Assembly: GCF_018889955.1 (NCBI RefSeq)
Contig: NZ_CP076545.1
Coordinates: 496,001 to 560,000, forward strand
Reading direction: 5' to 3'
From: Collinsella sp. zg1085
GTDB taxonomy: Bacteria > Actinomycetota > Coriobacteriia > Coriobacteriales > Coriobacteriaceae
DNA: 64,000 bases
The notes under the pieces were generated by a model that worked only from the letters and a program-made list of their open reading frames with translations, was not told where the DNA came from and made no database searches. Shown here in pieces: positions 57,223 through 64,000 of the stretch. Made by a program: the position numbers and the translations under genes. The stretch's first letter is position 1, and the number at the start of each line of letters is the position of its first letter.

Positions 57223-57285
57223 ATGAATGAGCTGAAGCTGTTTGCGTGCGCTTGGCAAACTGCACAGTGTTTCCAGACAGAGTAG
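57223..57285 (+). CDS. Tiny peptide (20 residues) directly ahead of the ABC transporter genes
   Basis: ATG to TAG encodes MNELKLFACAWQ and ends AQCFQTE. AAGGAAGGTGG sits 5-15 nt upstream, a strong ribosome binding site, and the ABC ATPase ATG follows the TAG with no gap, so it can couple translation. In the overlapping frame before it (57152-57226) the text reads NFEQLVKEGGST and stops at TGA, overlapping this ATG. That resembles a double-glycine leader but has no start codon. It could be a leader peptide, a small peptide cargo or the debris of a bacteriocin precursor. Confidence 0.45.
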   Translation: MNELKLFACAWQTAQCFQTE

Positions 57286-58047
57286 ATGGACAACAAAATG
57301 GAGGAAACTAAAGATTCTAAAATGATACAGAATCAAACGATTATTAAAGCTGAAGAGCTTTGTGTTTATTTCAAAAGAACAAATACAAAGGCACTTGAGA
57401 ATATTTCATTTGAAGTGGGCAAGGGCGAAACAATCGCTCTTCTTGGGCATAATGGTGCAGGTAAATCAACTTTGCTAAGATGCATATACGGTTCTTTGCG
57501 TGTGCAAAGTGGCTCTGTAAAAATTAATGGTGAAATCATAAAAAACTACACCGATATTTTCTTTCAAAGTGAAGACTTTTTAATGAATCAGTCTATGACT
57601 GTGTTTGAGAATATTTATTTTAGATTGAATCTCTTAAAGAATGAGAAATTTGATATCGAATCGATTTTATGTGAGTATGGGTTAATTGAAAAGCTAGATA
57701 CACCAATTAAATATCTATCATCTGGGTTAAAGCAACGCGCTTCTCTAGCGTTTGGCTTGTCATCGAAACCCTTATTAATGCTTTTAGATGAGCCAACTAA
57801 CGCAGTTGATCCTGCGACAAAGTATCTACTTGAAAAGAAAATGAGGGAATATAAGGAGAAATTAGCTACATGTATATTTGCAACTCATGAACTTGATTTT
57901 GCATATCGTGTGTCAGATAGAATTTTAATGCTTCAAAATGGGCACTTAATTAAAGACGTGCAAGTCAGAGATTTAGATTCTTCTGAGGAATTAAAGGAGA
58001 TGTATTTTAAGGCTTCTAAGGATAGTTTGTTGAGAGAAGTGATTTGA
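57286..58047 (+). CDS. ABC transporter ATP-binding protein
   Basis: A 253-residue ATPase: Walker A GHNGAGKST (about residue 55), Q-loop FFQSEDF, signature YLSSGLKQR (SSG instead of the usual SGG), Walker B LLMLLDEPTNAVDP and H-loop ATHE. It resembles exporters of the immunity or efflux type (CcmA-like, LanF-like). It is clearly AT-richer than its neighbours, suggesting transfer. It partners with the membrane protein one base downstream. The ATG at 57286 abuts the tiny peptide gene and has no ribosome binding site of its own. Confidence 0.9.
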   Translation: MDNKMEETKDSKMIQNQTIIKAEELCVYFKRTNTKALENISFEVGKGETIALLGHNGAGKSTLLRCIYGSLRVQSGSVKINGEIIKNYTDIFFQSEDFLMNQSMTVFENIYFRLNLLKNEKFDIESILCEYGLIEKLDTPIKYLSSGLKQRASLAFGLSSKPLLMLLDEPTNAVDPATKYLLEKKMREYKEKLATCIFATHELDFAYRVSDRILMLQNGHLIKDVQVRDLDSSEELKEMYFKASKDSLLREVI

Positions 58048-58048
58048 T

Positions 58049-58711
58049 ATGTTTAATAAACTGATTGCAAAAGAGATTTCTTCAATTAAATATCAAAAAA
58101 GAACCATTGTCTTATCATTATTTGCACTGTTCATAGGGGGCGTGATGACATATGTTATTTCTAGGTATCCCACCACAGGCATCCTTCTCTTTGGGAGGGA
58201 GAATATCTTTCTTGTAATGGTTACTCTAATATGCTCTGGGATTTGCATTGAATTCTCAGCAGAGACATTATTAAATGATATCGAAGATGGGTTTAGGGCT
58301 CTTATGGTATTGAGCGGTCGTAATATCATTAAATATATACATGCTAAATTAATGCTCCCAAGTTTAATTAGCCTGAGTATTTCGTATTGCATTGTTATTT
58401 TATATTTTTTGCTAAATAATACCTTGCATGCCAATGTGCTTGGGTGGTCAGTCTGTCCGCTTGTTATTCAAGTTTTGTTTACAACACAACTAACTTTTTT
58501 CATCAGTTTATTTGTTAAGCCGGAAGCGAATAGACGACCAAACTTCGCTTTAATTATCTCTATAGTGAATATTCCAATTATTATCCTTCTTAATCCATTT
58601 TTGCATCCAATTCTCTATTGTTTAATTCTTTTAGCTATCCATGTTGTATTACTCGTATTGAATAAATTGATATTAAAAAAACTTTATAGGTCAAATATAT
58701 GTGCAATGTAA
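58049..58711 (+). CDS. ABC transporter permease, ABC-2-like
   Basis: A 220-residue membrane protein with about six hydrophobic segments (starting KRTIVLSLFALFIGGVMTYVI and ending LILLAIHVVLLVLNKLIL) and no other domain. Together with the ATPase it makes a half-size exporter. Size and topology match bacteriocin-immunity (LanE/LanG) or YydJ-like permeases, but sequence alone does not prove the cargo. AT-rich like its partner. A terminator follows. Confidence 0.85.
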   Translation: MFNKLIAKEISSIKYQKRTIVLSLFALFIGGVMTYVISRYPTTGILLFGRENIFLVMVTLICSGICIEFSAETLLNDIEDGFRALMVLSGRNIIKYIHAKLMLPSLISLSISYCIVILYFLLNNTLHANVLGWSVCPLVIQVLFTTQLTFFISLFVKPEANRRPNFALIISIVNIPIIILLNPFLHPILYCLILLAIHVVLLVLNKLILKKLYRSNICAM

Positions 58712-58725
58712 GCATAGGCATCATG

Positions 58726-58755
58726 AAAAAAGGTCTCCTGCCCGAGACCTTTTTC
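58726..58755 (+). terminator. Terminator of the ABC transporter operon
   Basis: AAAAAAGGTCTC-CTGCCC-GAGACCTTTTT, an ideal stem with U-tract. The remaining gap to purH (58756-59104) has a CCGACCGA...TCGGTTGG hairpin near 58770-58797 and no gene. Confidence 0.9.
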
Positions 58756-59104
58756 GTATGCGCATTTTTGCCGACCGACCGTTCACTCCATCGGTTGGCT
58801 TAGTATGCTTGTACCACCTATGATTTTGCTTCAATACAAGAGAGCGCCACTATCACAGAGCAGACGCAAACTCTTCGCTGAACATACATGCTACCTGCTT
58901 GATTTCTTCAAATTTGCGCAATTCGGTTATGTGATTAAGGCTAATAACGCTGGGTATTTTGCGCACACAACTCAAATGAACAATATATCCCGTGAACTTT
59001 GCACAGAGACTGCATCTGTTGACCCCTAAAAAACCTGAGCTGCGGTATGGTAGTGAAGCACTGACCTGATTGTTCTTGCCGTCCCTCTCACCTTAGGAGG
59101 AAAA

Positions 59105-60817
59105 ATGTCTCAGGACAGGATTATTAAACGTGCACTTATCTCGGTTACCGACAAAACGGGCATCGTCGATTTTGCTCAGACCTTGCACCATGAGTTTGGC
59201 GTTGAGCTTATTTCGACCGGTGGCACCGCACACGTGCTTGTCGATGCAGGCATTCCAGTGGTGTCCATTGAGAACGTCACGGGTTTTCCAGAGATGATGG
59301 ATGGCCGTGTAAAAACCTTGCATCCTAAGGTACATGGTGCCTTGCTTGCTCGCCGTGACCTTGATACGCATATGAGCGAGGCGCTGCAACATCAGATTGA
59401 TTTGATTGATTTGGTGGTAGTTAACCTCTATGAGTTTGAGAAAACGGTTGCAAGTCCTGATGTAAGCTTTGCAGATGCAATTGAGCACATCGATATTGGT
59501 GGTCCTTCGATGTTGCGTTCGGCGGCAAAAAATGCTGATGCCGTAACGGTGGTTATGGACCCATCTGACTATGCGACCGTACTTGCTGAGATGCGCATCA
59601 ATCAGGGTGCAACAACTGCTGAAACCCGTCGCCACCTGCAGTACAAGGTCTTTGCATGCACCGCGCAATACGACGCTGCAATTGCCGCATGGCTGGAGCG
59701 CCAACTTGAAAAAGATAATATCCGCGCCCACAATCAAGGACTTGTTGAACCTGCTGCTGCAACAGGAGCCTCTGCATGCTCAGTATCTGAGCATGGGGTT
59801 GCTAGTTTTGGTGCAAGTTCTAGCCTTGCTGCGTGGCAGGTGCACCCTAGTGAGACGCTAAGCCTTACGCTGACAAAGCAGCAAGATTTACGTTACGGCG
59901 AAAACCCTCATCAGAGCGCCGCATTTTATCGCATGCCTAATGCACCCACCCATGCCTTAGTCAACGCGCGTCAGCTGCAGGGTAAGGAGCTTTCCTATAA
60001 CAATTTGTTAGATACCGATGCTGCGTGGAATCTTGTACGCGAGTTTGAAGAGCCGGCGTGCATCATTCTTAAGCATCAGAATCCCTGTGGCTCTGCCGTT
60101 GCTACAAACATTACCGATGCATATGACCGTGCTTTTGCTTGCGACCCCAAGAGCGCTTTTGGTGGCATTATTGCCTGCAATCGCGAAGTTCCGCTTGAGT
60201 TGGTTGAGCATATCGCCGATGTAAACAAACAGTTTGTGGAAGTGCTTATTGCGCCGTCGTTTAGTGACCAAGCGCTTGAGCGTTTGAGTCGTCGCGCCAA
60301 TTTGCGCGTGCTCGCAACAGGTGGCATTGATGTAGCAGTGGCGCTGGAGTTTCGCTCGGTTGACGGAGGCATGCTAGTTCAAACGGTTGACCGCGCCGAT
60401 GAAGATGTTGAAAACTTTACGGTTCCAACCACGCGTAAACCCACCGAGACTGAGCTGAGTGACTTGATGTTTGCTTGGCGCGTGTGCAAGGGTGTTAAGA
60501 GTAACGCCATTTTGATTGCCAAAGATGGCCGAGGTCTTGGCATGGGACCAGGTCAGCCTAATCGCGTTGATTCGGCGCGTATGGCTTGTCTTCGTGCTGA
60601 GGAGGCGTGCGAGCGTTCAGGCCTAGAGAAGGGAAACTTTATTTGTGCAAGTGATGCCTTCTTCCCCTTCCGCGATAATGTGGACACGCTAGCAGAACAC
60701 GGGGTTGTTGCCATTATTCAGCCAGGTGGCTCTATGCGCGATGATGAATGTATTGAGGCTTGTAATGAGCGCGGAATTGCAATGGTATTCACGGGGGTTC
60801 GCCACTTTAGGCACTAG
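59105..60817 (+). CDS. purH: Bifunctional AICAR formyltransferase / IMP cyclohydrolase
   Basis: A 570-residue enzyme for the last two steps of IMP synthesis. The N-terminal cyclohydrolase has ALISVTDKTGIVDFA, ISTGGTAHVL, GRVKTLHPKVHGALL and DIGGPSMLRSAAKN. The C-terminal transformylase has DLRYGENPHQSAAFY, ILKHQNPCGSA, FGGIIACNREV and DAFFPFRDNVD. A low-complexity insertion (about 218-245, ASACSVSEHG...) links the two halves; slightly longer than the ~510-530 typical size. AGGAGG precedes the ATG. Confidence 0.96.
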   Translation: MSQDRIIKRALISVTDKTGIVDFAQTLHHEFGVELISTGGTAHVLVDAGIPVVSIENVTGFPEMMDGRVKTLHPKVHGALLARRDLDTHMSEALQHQIDLIDLVVVNLYEFEKTVASPDVSFADAIEHIDIGGPSMLRSAAKNADAVTVVMDPSDYATVLAEMRINQGATTAETRRHLQYKVFACTAQYDAAIAAWLERQLEKDNIRAHNQGLVEPAAATGASACSVSEHGVASFGASSSLAAWQVHPSETLSLTLTKQQDLRYGENPHQSAAFYRMPNAPTHALVNARQLQGKELSYNNLLDTDAAWNLVREFEEPACIILKHQNPCGSAVATNITDAYDRAFACDPKSAFGGIIACNREVPLELVEHIADVNKQFVEVLIAPSFSDQALERLSRRANLRVLATGGIDVAVALEFRSVDGGMLVQTVDRADEDVENFTVPTTRKPTETELSDLMFAWRVCKGVKSNAILIAKDGRGLGMGPGQPNRVDSARMACLRAEEACERSGLEKGNFICASDAFFPFRDNVDTLAEHGVVAIIQPGGSMRDDECIEACNERGIAMVFTGVRHFRH

Positions 60818-60997
60818 GCTACGCCCGCGGGTACTATTGAGCTTGCTGGTGTGAGCGCTGGTGCTGTGCGTGAACGCTACGGCAGGATAACACTATCGTG
60901 CTTGTGCTTTTGGGCTTGTGCATCAGCATTGGTGCACGCATGACCAACGATGAGCGTTCTTTATTTGTGTATTGAGTAGTACAGATTGAGATTCTTT

Positions 60998-61828
60998 ATG
61001 ACAGATTATGAGCTTGACCAGTACTTTGACAATCAAGAAGACCTACAGGCATATCAAGCTTTTATTGCAGAGCAGGAGTTTGGAAACCCGCGCTTTGACC
61101 TTGACCAGCCTGTGCTTGTTTGTCGCTGGCGCATGGCGCATCGACGGGTTCCCTTACTAGCTCGTCATATCCGGGCGCTTGCTGCACGCCGCATTAATGG
61201 TCAAGCCGTGCAAAAAAACCTTGTCGCTTGGGCAAAGCAACACATTGAGTGGTCACTTGCCGATGCCGAGCTTACAGACCCAAGTGGTGTACTCATGCTA
61301 GTGATTGACGTTCATGGAAATGCCGCGATGTCGGTAGGTCCGTATCAGCCGCTGCCTGAGGAAAATCTTAATCAGCCGCTCAGGCCACACGCTGAGTTTT
61401 TGCCCATAGCAAGTCCTGAGCTCTTGCTTGAGCGCGCTCGCTTGGCTCGTAGTGAGTTTCATGCGACAGGTATAGCACCTGAGGTCTTATGTGCACAACA
61501 AGACATGCAGCTGCTTATATATGATGAGTGCGGCACAAACCCTCATCAGACATGTGCATCTGCAGCAAAGCACGCGCACGCTAAGGTATCACGGGTGAGT
61601 GCAGGGGTGTTGAGTTTAGTTAAGCAGCTTGCTCAAACAAAGGGTTTAAGCTGCGTATACGTGTCTGATTTGCCATCACGAGACGAGCTGTTGCAGGATA
61701 GCTTTTTGGTTTCTGATGAGCATGGTATTGTGCACTCTGCACTACCAGAGGCTGCCACTCCAAGCGCTGCTCAGCCCTTTATTCAGCTTGCTCAGCAAGG
61801 CTATGAAAAACTTCTTGCAAAGCAATAG
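60998..61828 (+). CDS. Protein of unknown function next to a two-component system
   Basis: A 276-residue soluble protein without signal peptide or membrane segment. An acidic N-terminus (TDYELDQYFDNQEDLQAYQ) is followed by a mixed fold with VLMLVIDVHGNAAMSVGPY and LSCVYVSDLPSRDELLQDSF. I do not recognise a family; the C-terminal half has a faint resemblance to PLP class IV folds, which I would not rely on. The stop is 9 bp before the response regulator start, so it is likely cotranscribed with that system. Confidence 0.75.
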   Translation: MTDYELDQYFDNQEDLQAYQAFIAEQEFGNPRFDLDQPVLVCRWRMAHRRVPLLARHIRALAARRINGQAVQKNLVAWAKQHIEWSLADAELTDPSGVLMLVIDVHGNAAMSVGPYQPLPEENLNQPLRPHAEFLPIASPELLLERARLARSEFHATGIAPEVLCAQQDMQLLIYDECGTNPHQTCASAAKHAHAKVSRVSAGVLSLVKQLAQTKGLSCVYVSDLPSRDELLQDSFLVSDEHGIVHSALPEAATPSAAQPFIQLAQQGYEKLLAKQ

Positions 61829-61837
61829 GAGATGTTT

Positions 61838-62515
61838 ATGGATAGCTTGGACAATCCGCTTATTTTTATTGTCGAGGACAATGTGGCAATTCGCGAAGAG
61901 CTTATGCTTGCACTGTCACGCCATCACTTTCGGGTATATGCCTGTACGTCTTTCAATCGTGTAGTAGATGAAATTCTCGAGCAGCAGCCAGCACTGGTGC
62001 TCCTTGACCTGACGCTTCCAGGCACTGATGGACAGTTTATCTGCCGTGAACTGCGTGAACAGAGTCAGATTCCTTTGATTGTACTTACGAGTCGGGTAAC
62101 AGAAATTGATGAAGTTATGAGCATGAATCTTGGTGCTGATGACTTTATCGCTAAGCCATATAGCACGCGTGTTTTGGTGGCGCGTATTCAGGCACTTTTG
62201 CGCCGGAGCGCCAGCGTAGAGCCGATGTTGGTAAGTCATAAGGGCGTACAGCTCGACCCGGCTCGTTCACTGGCTCTTGCGGGCGATAAACAAGTTGAAC
62301 TCACTAAAAACGAGATGCGTATACTGTCGCTTCTTATCTCTCGAGCAGGCACGATTGTCGCGCGTGAAACCATCATGCGTGACCTGTGGGATTCTGAGGC
62401 CTTTATTGACGACAACACATTAACCGTTAATGTGAACCGTCTGCGGGCAACACTCGAGAAAATCGGTGTGGTTGATTATCTTACAACGCATCGTGGGCGC
62501 GGCTATTCGGTGTAG
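61838..62515 (+). CDS. OmpR-family response regulator (BceR-like)
   Basis: A 225-residue regulator. The receiver domain has the acidic pair Glu13-Asp14, phosphoacceptor Asp57 in LVLLDLTLPGTDG and Lys106 in DDFIAKPYS. The C-terminal winged helix reads ELTKNEMRILSLLIS... DNTLTVNVNRLRATLEKIG... TTHRGRGYSV. TAGGAG 6 nt before ATG 61838 decides against the ATG two codons earlier. It is followed 3 bp later by its kinase. Confidence 0.92.
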   Translation: MDSLDNPLIFIVEDNVAIREELMLALSRHHFRVYACTSFNRVVDEILEQQPALVLLDLTLPGTDGQFICRELREQSQIPLIVLTSRVTEIDEVMSMNLGADDFIAKPYSTRVLVARIQALLRRSASVEPMLVSHKGVQLDPARSLALAGDKQVELTKNEMRILSLLISRAGTIVARETIMRDLWDSEAFIDDNTLTVNVNRLRATLEKIGVVDYLTTHRGRGYSV

Positions 62516-62518
62516 AAC

Positions 62519-63616
62519 ATGAATATACGACAATATGTAGTGGCTCGTATGCCATATATATTCATTGAGCTTGGTATGCTGGTAATCGTATTCTGTGTAT
62601 TACAAGCAGTTGTGGTGTCCCGAGCAGTGGTGTATCTAATTATTGGTTTGCAGCTCGTTGGGGAAGTGCTTATTCTTGTATGGGATTATGCACGTCTACA
62701 TAGTTTTTATGCGTCGCTTGAGCACCTTATTCGTGAGAAAGGGGAGACGCGCTGGGTGGCAGATTTGCTTGAACGCCCTTTCTTTTTGGAAGGTCAGCTC
62801 ACCTACGATGCGTTGTATGAACTCGCAAAGATTAGCAACGATGAGATTGCAGCGAGTCAACGGCAGCTCAAAGACTATCGAGAATTTATTGAAACCTGGG
62901 TACACGAGGCAAAAAGTCCTTTGGCTGCAGGGAATTTATCACTCGAAAATATGCAGGATTTGCTCATTTGTGCTGATATGTCTGAGCAAGAAAGAACACA
63001 AGCCTTATCCAAGCTTGATGCCCTAAGTTCGAGCTTGTCACGCACTGAAGATTATATTGAGCAAGCGCTTTTTTATGCACGTTCTGAGTCGCTTGATCGT
63101 GATTATTTAATTCGTTCATATAACTTGCGCGATATTGTGAGCGACGCTATTCGTGCTAAGGCGCAGGTATTGATTGCGGCGCATATTACTCCTGAACTGG
63201 GAAACCTTAGTTTCAAAGTATTTACCGATGCAAAATGGATGAATTTTATTTTGGGCCAGATTATTCAAAATAGTGCTCAGTATGCGGCGCGTCCGCAGGG
63301 AGGGCGTCTATACTGTGATGCTCAATTATGTGAGGCAGGCACTGCGCGTGAGCGCATTGAGCTTTGTGTGGCAGATAATGGTCGCGGTGTGAGCGCATCT
63401 GAGCTCGCGCGCGTGTTTGATAAGGGTTTTACTGGGGCTTTGGGTCGCACACATGCACAATCAACAGGTATTGGGCTCTATTTGGTTGCACAACTTTGCG
63501 CAAAAATGGGTGTGTCGCTACGGGCAGAATCGGAGCTTGGGAAAGGGTTTTCGGTTTATTTAAGCTTTTCTACTAATCAGTTTCATTATTTTGAATCTGA
63601 ATCGCAAGACGCATAA
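62519..63616 (+). CDS. Sensor histidine kinase (BceS-like, intramembrane-sensing)
   Basis: A 365-residue kinase. Two membrane segments (about 11-30 and 36-55) with almost no external loop are the mark of BceS-type kinases, which usually sense through an ABC transporter of antimicrobial peptides. The phosphoacceptor His129 is in ETWVHEAKSPLAA. The ATP-binding domain has IIQNSAQYAA (N box), VADNGRGVS (G1), and STGIGLYLVAQLCAKMG (G2). A Bce transporter is not seen in the window; none lies in 63617-64000. Confidence 0.92.
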   Translation: MNIRQYVVARMPYIFIELGMLVIVFCVLQAVVVSRAVVYLIIGLQLVGEVLILVWDYARLHSFYASLEHLIREKGETRWVADLLERPFFLEGQLTYDALYELAKISNDEIAASQRQLKDYREFIETWVHEAKSPLAAGNLSLENMQDLLICADMSEQERTQALSKLDALSSSLSRTEDYIEQALFYARSESLDRDYLIRSYNLRDIVSDAIRAKAQVLIAAHITPELGNLSFKVFTDAKWMNFILGQIIQNSAQYAARPQGGRLYCDAQLCEAGTARERIELCVADNGRGVSASELARVFDKGFTGALGRTHAQSTGIGLYLVAQLCAKMGVSLRAESELGKGFSVYLSFSTNQFHYFESESQDA

Positions 63617-63804
63617 AAAAGTATCTGCCTATCTAGCTCTTGTTAGTAGGCAAAACCTCATGTGAGCGAGGCGAGACCGTCTTAGAACGCTTGTTGAGAC
63701 AGTCTCGCTTGTAGGTGGTCTTGCTATGTATGGCTGCTAGGTGCTGTGGTTTGCTCGTGGCTTGCCTTTGCATAGCAGGTAAAACGCATAGATTGAGCTT
63801 AGCG
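63617..63804. other. Intergenic stretch
   Basis: Convergent junction between the kinase and the regulator gene. AGACCGTCT and AGACAGTCTCGC-like words near 63680-63710 could form a weak stem (GAGACcGTCTtag...ttgAGACaGTCTC), which may act as a terminator. Confidence 0.35.
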
Positions 63805-64000
63805 TTAGACCTTCTGCTGGTCGATAACTATCAACTCCGGTGACTTATGCGTATATGAAAGCATGTCGGCAAGGGCATCATCAGGGTCGGTTTCGGTAAT
63901 CAAAACGTCAAAATCAGCGGGATGTGCAAATTGATAGAAGCTTGTTTTGCCAACCTTGCTTGAGTCCATGAGCATAAAGCGTTGACGGGCATTTTGTGCA
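63805..64000 (-). CDS. DeoR-family regulator, C-terminal part
   Basis: The frame is open to the right edge; ~64 C-terminal residues are seen. RFMLMDSSKVGKTSFYQFA and DFDVLITETDPDDALADML match the sugar-phosphate-sensing C-domain of DeoR/GlpR repressors (LxDSSKxG...D.liTD). The DNA-binding half and the controlled operon lie outside the window. Confidence 0.8.
   Translation of the reverse strand, partial: AQNARQRFMLMDSSKVGKTSFYQFAHPADFDVLITETDPDDALADMLSYTHKSPELIVIDQQKV

Noticed and set aside
61832-62515. A complete Bce resistance module (two-component system plus ABC transporter)
   Set aside because: The kinase and regulator are clear, but no transporter follows; the ABC pair at 57286-58711 is 3 kb upstream, separated by purH and of another type.

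Overview
The window reads as chromosomal DNA of a mid-GC (about 48-50 percent) high-order actinobacterium of class Coriobacteriia, most likely family Atopobiaceae (Lancefieldella/Atopobium/Olsenella-like). This is inferred from the 16S/23S text, Actinobacteria-style RF2 and L31, the secA-prfB pair, the one-piece PurL, and several proteins of the type seen in anaerobic gut or oral coriobacteria. I could not run a database search, so the genus is an inference.

Layout. 1-3082: end of a MetE-like methyltransferase, then a putative DUF559-type nuclease gene flanked by two near-identical copies of a palindromic repeat, each trailed by a degenerate ~42-bp periodic array. 3083-18025: housekeeping genes (DAHP synthase, nitroreductase, glutaredoxin, VanZ-like, tRNA-His and tRNA-Lys, HAD phosphatase, citrate synthase with an ACT protein, rpmE, secA-prfB-yitT, malY). 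18235-19667: PflX-like radical SAM gene and a diverged repeat copy. 19668-33442: a purine-catabolism island: dehydrogenase, alpha/beta hydrolase, PucR regulator, ureidoglycine aminohydrolase (allE), MFS transporter, allantoate amidohydrolase (allC), a FdrA-YlbE fusion (allF-allG), DUF2877 (allH), a DAACS symporter and ureidoglycolate dehydrogenase (allD). Together these would take allantoate through ureidoglycine, ureidoglycolate and oxalurate to oxamate plus carbamoyl phosphate. 34155-37952: a sortase-anchored GH84 N-acetylglucosaminidase. 38079-39759: TetR regulator, a truncated hydrolase stub and a radical SAM gene.

39794-47337: tRNA-Leu, infC-rpmI-rplT (infC apparently starts with AUA behind an attenuator-like hairpin) and a complete 16S-23S-5S operon with clear processing stems. 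47740-55235: purL, HAD phosphatase, trpS and a WecA/TagO-like transferase. 55440-57285: small XRE-like regulator, an AT-rich stretch with DnaA-box-like sites, tRNA-Ala, a fourth repeat copy and a tiny peptide gene. 57286-58711: AT-rich two-gene ABC transporter. 59105-64000: purH, an unknown protein, a Bce-like two-component system and the end of a DeoR-family regulator.

The most unusual signal is a family of four intergenic palindromic elements (852-1019, 2654-2821, 19420-19584, 56653-56821). They share an invariant loop GTAGATGAG inside a covarying small stem, and fixed distances between core and arm motifs, although one copy has entirely different arm sequences. I cannot assign them to any known family. 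They may be a structured RNA, a miniature mobile element or a recombination or protein-binding site.
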